64,000 nt of DNA from assembly GCF_027214005.1 (NCBI RefSeq), contig NZ_JAPWGY010000001.1, positions 744,001-808,000 of the forward strand. The letters are read 5' to 3'. Within the stretch, counting starts at the first letter, position 1, and every line of letters starts with the position of its first letter. The stretch comes from Kiloniella laminariae. GTDB taxonomy: Bacteria; Pseudomonadota; Alphaproteobacteria; Kiloniellales; Kiloniellaceae. A program made the translations under genes and the position numbers. The notes beneath the pieces are model-generated. The model was not told where the DNA came from. It searched no databases and saw nothing but the letters and a program-made list of their open reading frames with translations. Positions 19,095-27,309 of the stretch are shown in pieces.

Positions 19095-19691
19095 ATGAAG
19101 GGTATTGTTTTTACCGAGTTCCTCGAGATGGTTGATGGCCGCTTTGGCGAAGAATTCTGCGACCGTCTGATTGATGCGGCTGACCTGCCTTCGGGTGGCA
19201 GCTATACCGCGGTCGGGACCTATGACTTTAACGAAATGATCACGCTGGTCGAGGCCCTGTCGCGGGAGACTGGAAAAGCCGGGCCAGATCTGATGAAGCT
19301 GTTCGGGGAATATCTGTTCGGGAGCTTCTCCAAAAGATACCCGGTGTTTTTTGAACAGAAAACCAGCTGTTTTGACTTTCTGACCAAGATCAATGATGTG
19401 ATCCATCCGGAAGTGCACAAGCTTTACCCCGATGCCCAGCTGCCGCATTTTTCCCACGACTGGCCAGACGACAACAGCTTTGTCCTGGTCTATCAATCCA
19501 GCCGTCCCTTTGCTGCGCTGGCCGAAGGGCTGATTGCCGGGGCGATTGCCTATTTCGGGGAAAAAATCACCCTCGAGGTCGAGGATCTGGCGGCGGGTGC
19601 GGGAACCATGGCGCGCTTTAACCTGAGCAAAGAGCCTGGTGCTGGACCTGATTTTAGTTCCGATTTTGGACCCGATCCTGGTCATGACTGA
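19095..19691 (+). CDS. H-NOX haem sensor protein
   Basis: A 198-residue haem-NO/O2-binding domain protein. The proximal haem ligand is His104 (VIHPEVHKLYPDA), and the haem propionate-binding YxSxR motif is Tyr133-Ser135-Arg137 (VYQSSR). No distal-pocket Tyr for O2 can be confirmed by eye, so NO sensing is the default reading for a proteobacterial member. The ATG at 19095 follows AGGGGAGAGTCAGG. The C-terminal tail (GAGPDFSSDFGPDPGHD) is an extension produced by a GAYCCTGATTTT-like microrepeat. The stop overlaps the kinase start by 8 bp, so the two are translationally coupled. Confidence 0.92.
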   Translation: MKGIVFTEFLEMVDGRFGEEFCDRLIDAADLPSGGSYTAVGTYDFNEMITLVEALSRETGKAGPDLMKLFGEYLFGSFSKRYPVFFEQKTSCFDFLTKINDVIHPEVHKLYPDAQLPHFSHDWPDDNSFVLVYQSSRPFAALAEGLIAGAIAYFGEKITLEVEDLAAGAGTMARFNLSKEPGAGPDFSSDFGPDPGHD

Positions 19692-20679
19692 CGCCCCGGT
19701 TTCCCGCAAACGTTATCTGAGAGAAAAAGCGGCAAGGGAAGCTGCAGAGGCCCTGCTTGAGGAAAAGAGTATCGAGCTGTACAGGGCCAACAGGGCGCTG
19801 CGGGAACTGAACGCGACACTGGAGCAGAAAGTCGAGGCGCGGACCCGGGAACTGCTGGAGGCCACTGCCGCGCGTGAGGAGTTCCTCGCCTGTATGAGCC
19901 ATGAACTGCGCACGCCGCTCAATGCCATTATCGGCTTTTCTGAATGTATCAATCAGGAAATGTTCGGGCAGATCGGTAATGATCATTACAAGGAATATAT
20001 CGGGCTGATCCACCAGAGCGGCCAGCATCTTCTGAGCCTGATCAATGATCTGCTCAGTTTTTCCAAGATCAATTCCGGTGAATACGAGATCATCCGGGAA
20101 GAGATCGATGTGGAGAAGACGATACAGACCGCGATCCAGATGCTGCAACAAACGGCCGGGGCGAGGAACATTACCCTTGATTACCGCCTGCAGGGAAGCT
20201 GCGCCTGTCTGATGGCGGATGGGCGATCGCTCTACCAGATGCTGCTGAACCTTTTGTCCAATGCGGTGAAATATACCAACCCCGGAGGAGAGGTTCTGGT
20301 GCACTTCAGAAAGGGCACCCGCGAGGCATTGCTGGCGGTGGCAGACAGCGGCATTGGCATTGATCCGCAGGATATGGACAAGGTCTTGCAGCCTTTTGGC
20401 CAGGCCCAGAGTGCCTATGCCATTTCAAGCAAATCCCAGCTGGGCAGTACCGGACTGGGGCTGCCGATCGTCAAGTCTCTGGTCGAGCTGCACGGCGGGC
20501 GGTTGTGCCTGCGCAGTGTGGTGGGCAAGGGCTCGCTGGTCGTTCTGCACTTCCCGCTGGGCCCTCCGGCCTCGCCAGAAAAAGAAGAACAGACGCAGCC
20601 CAAACAGGTTTCACCAGAACAAGAGACCTTGCCCGGGGCTTCCACCTTGCGGGACCAATCCGCCCCGTCGCGACAGTGA
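19684..20679 (+). CDS. H-NOX-associated histidine kinase
   Basis: A 331-residue cytosolic kinase. Residues 12-65 are a charged coiled coil. The H box MSHELRTPLN carries phospho-acceptor His73. N (LLNLLSNAVKYT), G1 (VADSGIGID) and G2 (STGLGLPIVKSLVELHGG) boxes of the HATPase follow. There is no receiver domain and no membrane segment. Its start overlaps the H-NOX stop, matching the known arrangement in which H-NOX controls a partner kinase by direct binding. No response regulator is adjacent. A Gln/Pro-rich tail of about 40 residues follows the ATPase domain. Confidence 0.92.
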   Translation: MTDAPVSRKRYLREKAAREAAEALLEEKSIELYRANRALRELNATLEQKVEARTRELLEATAAREEFLACMSHELRTPLNAIIGFSECINQEMFGQIGNDHYKEYIGLIHQSGQHLLSLINDLLSFSKINSGEYEIIREEIDVEKTIQTAIQMLQQTAGARNITLDYRLQGSCACLMADGRSLYQMLLNLLSNAVKYTNPGGEVLVHFRKGTREALLAVADSGIGIDPQDMDKVLQPFGQAQSAYAISSKSQLGSTGLGLPIVKSLVELHGGRLCLRSVVGKGSLVVLHFPLGPPASPEKEEQTQPKQVSPEQETLPGASTLRDQSAPSRQ

Positions 20680-20810
20680 TTTATTCCCGCCGTGACAGTG
20701 GTTTCTTGTTGCGCTTGCTTTTTACGGCAGATTTCCTTTCTTTTGAGAAGTGGCGTAAACTTTCTGCTGCCCAGATCGTACCGGGCAGACACAGCAGGAA
20801 AGTTTTCCAT

Positions 20811-21626
20811 ATGACCGACAGTGATAAAATCTTCACCGGGTCTATTCCCGAATTCTATGACAGCTATCTGGTGCCGCTGATTTTTGAAGACTATGCCCGC
20901 GATCTGGCTGAACGGGTGGTTGGCCTGCGCCCCTCTGCCGTTCTGGAAACGGCTGCGGGCAGCGGGGTGGTTCCGCGGGCGCTGGCGCCGCAGCTGGATG
21001 CAAGTGTGCGTTATGTGGTCAGCGACCTGAACCAGCCGATGCTGGACCACGCTGCGAAAAAACAGGGGTCGCATGACTGTCGGGTTGAATGGCAACAGGC
21101 CGATGCGCTGGAGCTGCCCTTTGCCGATGCCAGCTTTGACGTGGTGTTGTGCCAGTTCGGGGTGATGTTCTATCCCGACCGGGTCCGGGGCTATGCCGAG
21201 GCAAGGCGCGTGCTCAAGCCCGGCGGCTGTTTTGTCTTCAGCGTCTGGGATCATATCCGGGAAAACGTCTTTGCCGATCTGGTCACCGCCGCTGCGGCCA
21301 CGGTCTTTCCCGAAGATCCCCCGCTGTTCATGGCCCGCACCCCGCATGGCTATCACGAGCGCGCCACCATCGAACGCGACCTGAAACAGGCGGGGTTTTC
21401 CCAGATCGCTATTGAGACCCGCCCCGGTGTCAGCCGCGCACCAAACCCGCGTCACCCGGCGATTGCCTTTTGCCAGGGAACGCCCCTGCGCAACGAGATC
21501 GAGGTACGGGATTCCAGCCTGCTGGAACAGGTCACCAATACCGCCGCCTCCCATATCGCCGAACGCTATGGTAACGGCTCGGTCGAAGCCAGAATGCAGG
21601 CCCATGTGATCACGGCAATGCGCTGA
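20811..21626 (+). CDS. SAM-dependent methyltransferase (class I)
   Basis: A 271-residue protein. The Rossmann-type SAM site is seen as VLETAAGSGVVPRAL (motif I), YVVSDLNQPML (motif II), WQQADALELPFADASFDVVLCQFGVMF (motif III/IV) and RVLKPGGCFVFSVWD. This is the methyltransferase-11 (UbiE-like) pattern. The substrate is unknown. The ATG at 20811 is preferred because CAGGAAAG lies 9 nt upstream and homology begins there. It is downstream of the H-NOX kinase gene with a 130-bp gap, so it may be independent. Confidence 0.88.
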   Translation: MTDSDKIFTGSIPEFYDSYLVPLIFEDYARDLAERVVGLRPSAVLETAAGSGVVPRALAPQLDASVRYVVSDLNQPMLDHAAKKQGSHDCRVEWQQADALELPFADASFDVVLCQFGVMFYPDRVRGYAEARRVLKPGGCFVFSVWDHIRENVFADLVTAAAATVFPEDPPLFMARTPHGYHERATIERDLKQAGFSQIAIETRPGVSRAPNPRHPAIAFCQGTPLRNEIEVRDSSLLEQVTNTAASHIAERYGNGSVEARMQAHVITAMR

Positions 21627-21677
21627 CGTGTGGTCTTTATCGTCTTACGGACTTGATGTTGAACAGGACCAACGGCC

Positions 21678-22499
21678 CTAGCTGATCATGTTGTCGCCGA
21701 GCAGGCTTTCCATGGCGCGGCTGTTCTGGGCGCGGGCTTCGGGGGTGCCGGGCCCGGCGATATCAGGGGCGATGTCAGGGGCGGTTGCCTGGACGCCGTT
21801 GGCCAACTGGCTGTTCAGTTGACCGTCAATCTGTCCGGCGCTGGCCAGATCGGTGGGGGATAGGGCGGGGCCGTCGCTGGTGATCTGTTGCTGCTGGCGG
21901 GTCTGGCCGTCTTCGCGGATCGACAGTTTGGTGCTTTCTTCCATGACCCGGGCGATCTGCAATTCAACCTTCTTGCGTTCCTCGGGCGAGAGGGCGGCGA
22001 GTTCTTCTTCGGTCAGGCCCATGCCCTTGAGGATCTGGGCGCGCATGCGCTCTGCCGGGGTCTTGCCGATAAAATCGCGGAACTCGGTAACGGCTTCACT
22101 TTCACCCGTGCCAGACTTTGCCTCCATCGCCGCGATCTGCTGGGCGGTGAAGAGGGTCTTGGCGGTGCCGTTAAGCGCCTCGGTGGTCGAGGCCAGGCCG
22201 GTATTGCCCAGGGTGATCCGGTTGGTCGTGGCAACGGAGCCGGCCTCTGTTGAAGACGTACCGGTTGTGGTGTTGCTGCTGGCCGAGACGGCGGCAGACT
22301 GTGCCGCGTTGAGCTGAACATTACTGCCCAGGGCAGAGAAAGACAGGGCAGCTTCTGCCGAGCCTGACGCTGAAGATGTGCCGGATTTGCCGCCCGTCCG
22401 CGAGGTCGCGGCAGCGTGTTCCGTTGCGACCATGCGGTGCAGGTCTACTTTTTCGTCCTGATTATAAGGCCTTAGAGAGTAGGAGCTGGATATCTGCAT
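21678..22499 (-). CDS. Unknown protein with Ser/Thr/Ala-rich N-half, 273 aa
   Basis: No signal peptide or membrane segment. Residues 20-110 are low-complexity Ser/Thr/Ala/Gly. Residues 140-195 (FRDFIGKTPAERMRAQILKGM, then LSPEERKKVELQIARVMEES) look helical and conserved. The tail holds DIAPDIAGP. The first residues (MQISSSYSLRPYNQ) resemble those of the neighbour at 22574 (MINLSSLSLYNHT), so the two share an N-terminal motif. It may be a flagellar or secretion accessory, but nothing proves it. Confidence 0.5.
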   Translation of the reverse strand: MQISSSYSLRPYNQDEKVDLHRMVATEHAAATSRTGGKSGTSSASGSAEAALSFSALGSNVQLNAAQSAAVSASSNTTTGTSSTEAGSVATTNRITLGNTGLASTTEALNGTAKTLFTAQQIAAMEAKSGTGESEAVTEFRDFIGKTPAERMRAQILKGMGLTEEELAALSPEERKKVELQIARVMEESTKLSIREDGQTRQQQQITSDGPALSPTDLASAGQIDGQLNSQLANGVQATAPDIAPDIAGPGTPEARAQNSRAMESLLGDNMIS

Positions 22500-22573
22500 G
22501 TCAGTGCCCTGGCAAAGCTGTTAAAATCTACAGTTGATGAAGCAATATCCGTGCCGAAGTTGGGGGGCGGCAC

Positions 22574-23095
22574 TTATTTTCCGTGCGAGAAAACGCTGGC
22601 AACCAGAGCCCGGGCCTGTTTTTCTGTCAACTCGGCGAGAGACTGCGGCAAGGTGAAATCCAGGGCATCGGCGTGCTTGGCAAGCGTTGTCCGGTCCAAC
22701 TGGCCGAGATATTCCATGGGGTTCTGCAATTGATCCTTAACCTGTGCCTGTTTGAGTTCTTCATAAACCGCTGTGTTGCTCGCGGGTGCAGCGTTTGCGG
22801 CATCCATCCAGTTCATCGACGCTTTCAGATATTTAAGGGCGCTGGGCATGGCTTTGACCAGATCGGCAGCTCTTTCCTGGTCTGAGCGCGGGGTATCGAG
22901 GGCCTGCTGATAAATCATCTTCTGAGCTTCGGCAGAAATTGTGATCTTGTCACCTTCCCGGCCACTCTGCTCAGAAGACACGGCTGTATTCCCGCTGGCA
23001 AGCGCCTGTCTTTTGGCCTGTTCCATGATCTGGCTGGCCGAAGGATTGTTCTCTGCCGTGTGGTTATAGAGGGATAAACTGGATAGATTGATCAT
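22574..23095 (-). CDS. Unknown protein, 173 aa, related N-terminus to 21678 gene
   Basis: A soluble, Ala/Gln-rich, mainly helical protein. DKITISAEAQKM (about residues 49-60) resembles a short motif frequent in flagellar and FlgM-like or hook-associated proteins, but the match is too short to assign. It is followed 75 bp downstream by the 273-residue gene on the same strand. Both begin with an N-terminal SS-S-YN pattern. Confidence 0.5.
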   Translation of the reverse strand: MINLSSLSLYNHTAENNPSASQIMEQAKRQALASGNTAVSSEQSGREGDKITISAEAQKMIYQQALDTPRSDQERAADLVKAMPSALKYLKASMNWMDAANAAPASNTAVYEELKQAQVKDQLQNPMEYLGQLDRTTLAKHADALDFTLPQSLAELTEKQARALVASVFSHGK

Positions 23096-23203
23096 GCTGG
23101 TTCTCTTGCCGGTTCTTTTGGGAAATTATAATTTTTTATCAAGCAATAGTTGTGCCATTCTGACCTGACCTGGTTTGGCAGGCAGGGGAGATGACTGCAA
23201 AAG

Positions 23204-23252
23204 TTTGGCCCGGAAAAATTGGCCCGGAAAAATTGACCCGAAAATTGACCGG
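23204..23252. repeat. Tandem GGCCCGGAAAAATT repeat
   Basis: Three imperfect copies of a 14-bp unit lie in the divergent spacer between the 22574 and 23338 genes. It fits the short tandem duplication class seen across the window. Confidence 0.7.
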
Positions 23253-23337
23253 GCAATCTTCTCGGCAAGCAGCAGGGGAAACCAGCGCCTGAAAACCAGA
23301 GTGTGAATATCAGAGAGTAAAAACTGGAAGGACAAAA

Positions 23338-23760
23338 ATGCCGGACTACAGGATCAACAGTGACCTTGATCAGATGGATCTGGATGTGATCCACGGATTT
23401 ATCAGCCAGTCCTATTGGGCCAAAGGCATTCCGCGCGATCTGCTGGAGCGGGCGCTGGGCAATTCGCTGTGTTTCGGGCTGTTTGACGGCGGAAATAACC
23501 AGATCGGTTTTGCCCGGATGATCACCGACCGGGCGACCTTTGCCTATCTCGCCGATGTGTTTGTTCTGGAAAGTCACCGGGGCCGGGGCCTGGGCAAACT
23601 GTTGATGCAGGCCATCGTTGATCACCCGGAGCTGCAGGGCCTGCGCCGCATGATGCTTGCCACCCGCGACGCCCATGATCTCTATGCCCAATACGGTTTC
23701 ACCCCGATCCCCAACCCGGAAATCCTGATGCAGAACTTGAACCCGACGGTTTATGGGTAA
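23338..23760 (+). CDS. GNAT-family N-acetyltransferase, 140 aa
   Basis: The acetyl-CoA-binding motif A is clear (YLADVFVLESHRGRGLGKLLMQAIV, with R/Q-x-x-G-x-G/A as RGRGLG), and the C-terminal YAQYGFTPIPNPE matches motif B. The IPRDLLERALGNSLCFGLFD segment is typical of a common bacterial single-domain subgroup. The substrate is unknown. GGAAGGACAAAA precedes the ATG. An abrupt shift to AT-rich sequence begins in the last codons of this gene. Confidence 0.87.
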   Translation: MPDYRINSDLDQMDLDVIHGFISQSYWAKGIPRDLLERALGNSLCFGLFDGGNNQIGFARMITDRATFAYLADVFVLESHRGRGLGKLLMQAIVDHPELQGLRRMMLATRDAHDLYAQYGFTPIPNPEILMQNLNPTVYG

Positions 23761-23792
23761 CAAAAGATGATGCAGGAAATGAGCCTTCTAAT

Positions 23793-24539
23793 TTGGATGT
23801 TGTTTTATCTGAAGGGCTGAGTATTAATTACATAATACACTTATTGGTAGATTTTGTGATGAATGTCGCTTTAGGGTTTCTCAAAATAAATACGATATTT
23901 CAAAAAATTTGGGAGCATGATGAGAAAAAAATTGATTTCAGAGTTTTTCGAACAAGTTTATTCGAGCAATATTTGTTTTGGATAATGATTTTTTCAGCGA
24001 TATTGGCAATACTTTTTGCCGTCTCAACGCATTTTATTGTTGGTTATCACCTTAAAATCATAGCGAATTTTCTTGTTGTCATAAGTCAAGTCGCAGGGAT
24101 TTTGTATCAATTTTCCTTCCTGTTCCTGCTCTCTGAACTTATAAGGAGGCCTACACGTCATTTTCTCAGCCGAGTAGCTGAATCAGCTTCAAAAGATTAC
24201 GAGCTTGCTAATGAGTTATCTCACTTTTCAATGTTACAGCTGAATTATACGAAGGATCGGCTTATACTAGAGTGTCGGAACTTTCGATCCAGAGTTGGTA
24301 TGTTGATCGGAGCTCTTGAAAAAATCGGAGTTGTTCCAGTATTTCTATCATTGTTTTTTTCAATCACCAATATTCCTTCAGAGAATGCTGAGGTGATTAT
24401 GGGACTAGAATGGCTTCCATATGGGGTAATAGCTTTATATGTAATGGTGGTTTGCGTTTCATTTTTTGCTCATAAACTTGAGCGTTATATATTGCTTCTA
24501 AGTACTGCGATTGAAATTAAAAGAGATCATGTTGTTTGA
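23793..24539 (+). CDS. AT-rich membrane protein of unknown function, about 248 aa
   Basis: Four predicted membrane helices: two near residues 62-105 (FWIMIFSAILAILFAV and IIANFLVVISQVAGILYQF), one near 175-195 (GVVPVFLSLFFSITNI) and one near 210-230. The only start after the preceding stop is a TTG at 23793, with AGGAAATGAG upstream. The frame upstream of it, inside the end of the GNAT gene, also reads like protein, so the gene may be 5'-truncated. Composition is far more AT-rich than its neighbours, suggesting transfer. No family recognised. Confidence 0.5.
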   Translation: MDVVLSEGLSINYIIHLLVDFVMNVALGFLKINTIFQKIWEHDEKKIDFRVFRTSLFEQYLFWIMIFSAILAILFAVSTHFIVGYHLKIIANFLVVISQVAGILYQFSFLFLLSELIRRPTRHFLSRVAESASKDYELANELSHFSMLQLNYTKDRLILECRNFRSRVGMLIGALEKIGVVPVFLSLFFSITNIPSENAEVIMGLEWLPYGVIALYVMVVCVSFFAHKLERYILLLSTAIEIKRDHVV

Positions 24540-24576
24540 TTGATGCCCTCGATTATCGAATGTGTTGTTCTAGATA

Positions 24577-24735
24577 AAGGGAACGGTGCTGTTTCGCGGT
24601 CGCAATGCCCTGCACCGTGTTGCCCCGGTCGAGGGTGATCGCACCCGTATTCTGGTGGTGCTGGCCTATAACAGCCAACCCGGTATTGCCCTGTCAGAGT
24701 CCGCGTGCATGACCTTTTACGGGCGCTTGGGCTAG
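24577..24735 (+). pseudogene. C-terminal remnant of a HalD/BesD-type 2OG-Fe(II) oxygenase/halogenase
   Basis: A 52-codon open stretch ending at TAG (24733) reads VLFRGRNALHRVAPVEG, then RTRILVVLAYNSQPG and ALSES-CMTFYGRLG. This is the typical end of the HalD/BesD family of 2-oxoglutarate iron enzymes, including the distal iron-binding His (ALHRV) and the 2OG-binding Arg (TRI). No start and no upstream catalytic HxD/HxG motif is present; the sequence before it is AT-rich and unrelated. GC-rich codon use matches the core genome, so this is the stub of a deleted resident gene. Confidence 0.65.
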
Positions 24736-24941
24736 GGGCAGGTCACTGATGACGCGCCATCAAGATTATCTTGGGAAATCCGGGTATTTGCATGAATGGT
24801 AGTGGGGGATAAGCCACAATCTATTTGCTTTATTGTGGGTGTAATTAAATTATCAGTTGTGTCTGGTGAAGGCTTCCTTGCACACTCTTCCTGCAATTGT
24901 TGCATTTATGGTGTCTTGCAGGGTGCCTTGAGATAAATGAC

Positions 24942-25673
24942 ATGGAAATACTGATATATATACTGGTTGGAATCTCGTCGTTCTTTTTTGTTATTGTTCC
25001 CATAACCGGCGGCGTTGTTCTTAACCCGCTGTTATCACTGATTGTTGATCCGCATACGGCAGTCAGTATTACTGTTTTCTTTTTTATGATCAACAGCGGG
25101 ATCAAGGCATTGATATTCCGCCACGACATCGTCTGGGAACTTGTGGCCCGTATGTTGCCCGTCTCAATAATTGCCGCGGTTGTCGGTTCTTATCTGATTG
25201 GATTTATTCCCGAGATTGCCCTTTATATAATGATGCTTTTGATGACATTGTTCTTTGCGTCAAAGAGAATTTTTCCGTCTCTTTTTCGTAAGAAACAAGA
25301 CCAGAAGAACCAGAATTATGGCTCTGTAATCACCAGTATACTGTCAGGCTTTATGCAAGGAGTTGGCCTTGGCGGCGGCGGGTCTTTGCGAAAGGTGTAT
25401 TTTCTTTCCGGGAACCTGTCCTTGCAACAGATGCATGGGACGACGTCGGCTTTAAGTCTTGTGTTGGGAACCGCGGCGACTTTCATCCGTCTGGAAACAG
25501 ACCAGGTCACATTTGATATCCTGCTCCCTGTTTTATATCTGATTCCCCTTATGGTCATTTCCATTGTCTATGGAAAGAAGGTGCTTGTGAAACTGAGCGA
25601 ACGGGCTTCGGATATTATTATCCGCGCAACCCTGGCGCTGACGGTTGTATTTCTGACAATGAAGTTGCTCTAG
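24942..25673 (+). CDS. TSUP-family membrane transporter (TauE/SafE)
   Basis: A 243-residue protein with eight predicted helices in two halves. The family's conserved pattern appears as VPITGGVVLNPLLSLIVDPHTA in the first half and GFMQGVGLGGGGSLRKVYFL in the second. Members export or import sulfite, sulfonates or other small organic anions. The ATG at 24942 is chosen over an upstream TTG. The 3' end overlaps the convergent LysR gene by 4 bp. The substrate is not inferable. Confidence 0.8.
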   Translation: MEILIYILVGISSFFFVIVPITGGVVLNPLLSLIVDPHTAVSITVFFFMINSGIKALIFRHDIVWELVARMLPVSIIAAVVGSYLIGFIPEIALYIMMLLMTLFFASKRIFPSLFRKKQDQKNQNYGSVITSILSGFMQGVGLGGGGSLRKVYFLSGNLSLQQMHGTTSALSLVLGTAATFIRLETDQVTFDILLPVLYLIPLMVISIVYGKKVLVKLSERASDIIIRATLALTVVFLTMKLL

Positions 25674-26575
25674 CGGTTTGTTTCTCGTGGGGCTGCAGTC
25701 CCGGAGGATAACAGGCTGTCGATACAGGATCTGATCAGCTGGTACCGGTTGGGCAGGGGGCGGTGTTTCTTGGTAATCAGGTAAAGCGTTTCCCGACAGG
25801 GCACCGCAAGACTGGCTTTGCAGATGCGTTTCTGATCGGGGAAAAGATCGACGGTTGATTCAGGCAAAACAGTAAAACCAAGACCTTCGGACACGGGCAG
25901 CAGGATCTGGCTCAGCTGGTTTATATAGCCTTTTTGGGGCAGGTCAGCGAAGCCGCTGAATTCACGGGGATAGTTTTTTTCCAATACCTGTGAGGCATAG
26001 TGGGCACCGTTGGGATGGTCAATATAGCCAAGGGATAAAAGATCGGCCCATACGCCCGTATGGTGGGCAGGCAGGGCGAGGCAGAGTTCCTCGTGCCCGA
26101 TCCGGGTGATGTTGATTTGCGGGTCCTCGATAAACGAGGTGATCAGCCCCAGATCCATCAGGTTCTTTTTTATCAGATCAACGGCGGTGGCATCGGGGGC
26201 GGCCTCAAGCGAGATCCGCAGCTCCCGATGGTGTTCTTGCAACTGCAGCAACGCCGGGTACAGCCGGGTTGCCATCGAGCCGGAACAGGTAATCCGGCAC
26301 TCGCCGCAAAAGGGGGAATCTTCGCCCAGGCTGTCGCGCAATTCCTTTTCCGCTTTTTGCTGTTTCCGGGCAAAACGCAGAAAGGTTTCCCCGTCGGGCG
26401 TCAGCTCCATCGTTTTTCCCCGCCTGGCAAAGAGAGATACATCCAGCTCTCTTTCCAGCCGTTGCAGGTGCAGGGTAACACCGGGCTGGGTCATGTTCAG
26501 GTCTTCGGCCGTGCGGGTGAAATGACGGGTTTTGTGCAGGGACAGGAAGGTGGCGATATGAAGAGGATTTATCAT
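25670..26575 (-). CDS. LysR-family transcriptional regulator
   Basis: A 301-residue protein with an N-terminal winged helix-turn-helix (residues 5-62: FLSLHKTRHFTRTAEDLNMTQ, then LHLQRLERELDVSLFARRGKTMELT) and a periplasmic-binding-fold effector domain from about residue 90. It is divergent from the VOC gene at 26683, with an AT-rich 107-bp spacer that holds a dyad, so that gene is its most likely target. Its 3' end overlaps the TSUP gene. Confidence 0.9.
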   Translation of the reverse strand: MINPLHIATFLSLHKTRHFTRTAEDLNMTQPGVTLHLQRLERELDVSLFARRGKTMELTPDGETFLRFARKQQKAEKELRDSLGEDSPFCGECRITCSGSMATRLYPALLQLQEHHRELRISLEAAPDATAVDLIKKNLMDLGLITSFIEDPQINITRIGHEELCLALPAHHTGVWADLLSLGYIDHPNGAHYASQVLEKNYPREFSGFADLPQKGYINQLSQILLPVSEGLGFTVLPESTVDLFPDQKRICKASLAVPCRETLYLITKKHRPLPNRYQLIRSCIDSLLSSGTAAPRETNR

Positions 26576-26585
26576 AACAATATTT

Positions 26586-26603
26586 TATCAAATTAATCAG
26601 ATA
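26586..26603. promoter_or_regulatory. AT-rich dyad (ATC-N10-GAT) between LysR and VOC genes
   Basis: TATCAAATTAATCAGATA is an imperfect palindrome centred on ATTAAT in the divergent promoter region. The size fits a LysR-type regulatory site. Confidence 0.4.
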
Positions 26604-26682
26604 TCATAATTTCACATGATCATTAATTTTTGGCAAGCTCCGGACAGAAACAAATCATCAGTAAGTCATTCAGGAGAATGTC

Positions 26683-27198
26683 ATGAATACGACAGCACAA
26701 CAGTCTTACCCGCGCAGCTTTTCCCATATCGGGATTTCGGTCCCGGATCTGGAGGCGGCGGTCAAGTTTTATACGGATGTTCTGGGCTGGTACCTGATTA
26801 TGGAGCCGACGGAGGTTGTCGAGGATAACTCTGCCATCGGTGAAATGTGTACGGATGTTTTCGGGGCGGGGTGGGAACGTTTTCGCATCGCCCATCTTTC
26901 GACCGGGGACCGGATTGGGGTTGAGCTGTTCGAGTTCAAGAACCAGCAGAACCCGGAAAACAATTTTGAATACTGGAAAACGGGCATTTTCCATTTCTGT
27001 ATTCAGGACCCCAATGTCGAAGAACTGGCCGAGAAAATCGTTGCTGCCGGGGGCAAAAAACGGATGAAGCAACCGCGGTTTTATTATCCGGGGGAAAAAC
27101 CCTATCGCATGATCTATATGGAAGATCCTTTCGGCAATATTCTGGAGATCTACAGTCACAGCTATGAATTACATTATGGCTCGGGCGCTTACAGTTAA
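26683..27198 (+). CDS. VOC-superfamily protein (glyoxalase/dioxygenase fold), 171 aa
   Basis: Two beta-alpha-beta-beta-beta modules: SHIGISVPDLEAAVKFYTDVLGWYL and, in the second half, GIFHFCIQDPNVEELAEKIV ending in YMEDPFGNILEIYSHSYE. Metal ligand candidates are His and Glu at the start and end of the modules (SHIG, FELF-type VELFEF, FHFC, LEIY). The reaction is unknown; members include lactoylglutathione lyases, extradiol dioxygenases and isomerases. Control by the divergent LysR is likely. Confidence 0.85.
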   Translation: MNTTAQQSYPRSFSHIGISVPDLEAAVKFYTDVLGWYLIMEPTEVVEDNSAIGEMCTDVFGAGWERFRIAHLSTGDRIGVELFEFKNQQNPENNFEYWKTGIFHFCIQDPNVEELAEKIVAAGGKKRMKQPRFYYPGEKPYRMIYMEDPFGNILEIYSHSYELHYGSGAYS

Positions 27199-27225
27199 GC
27201 GGGCTGTTTCATCAGGTGTCTTTTA

Positions 27226-27261
27226 GCGGGTCTTCGTGGGGGCCGTCTTCACGGAACCCGC
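27226..27261 (+). terminator. Possible terminator after the VOC gene
   Basis: GCGGGT (27226-27231) and CGTG pair with CACG and ACCCGC (27250-27261), followed by CTTTGTTT. The stem is interrupted, so support is modest. Confidence 0.35.
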
Positions 27262-27309
27262 CTTTGTTTACCCCGTCTTTGTTTATCCCGTCTGTATTGC
27301 CTCCAGGAT

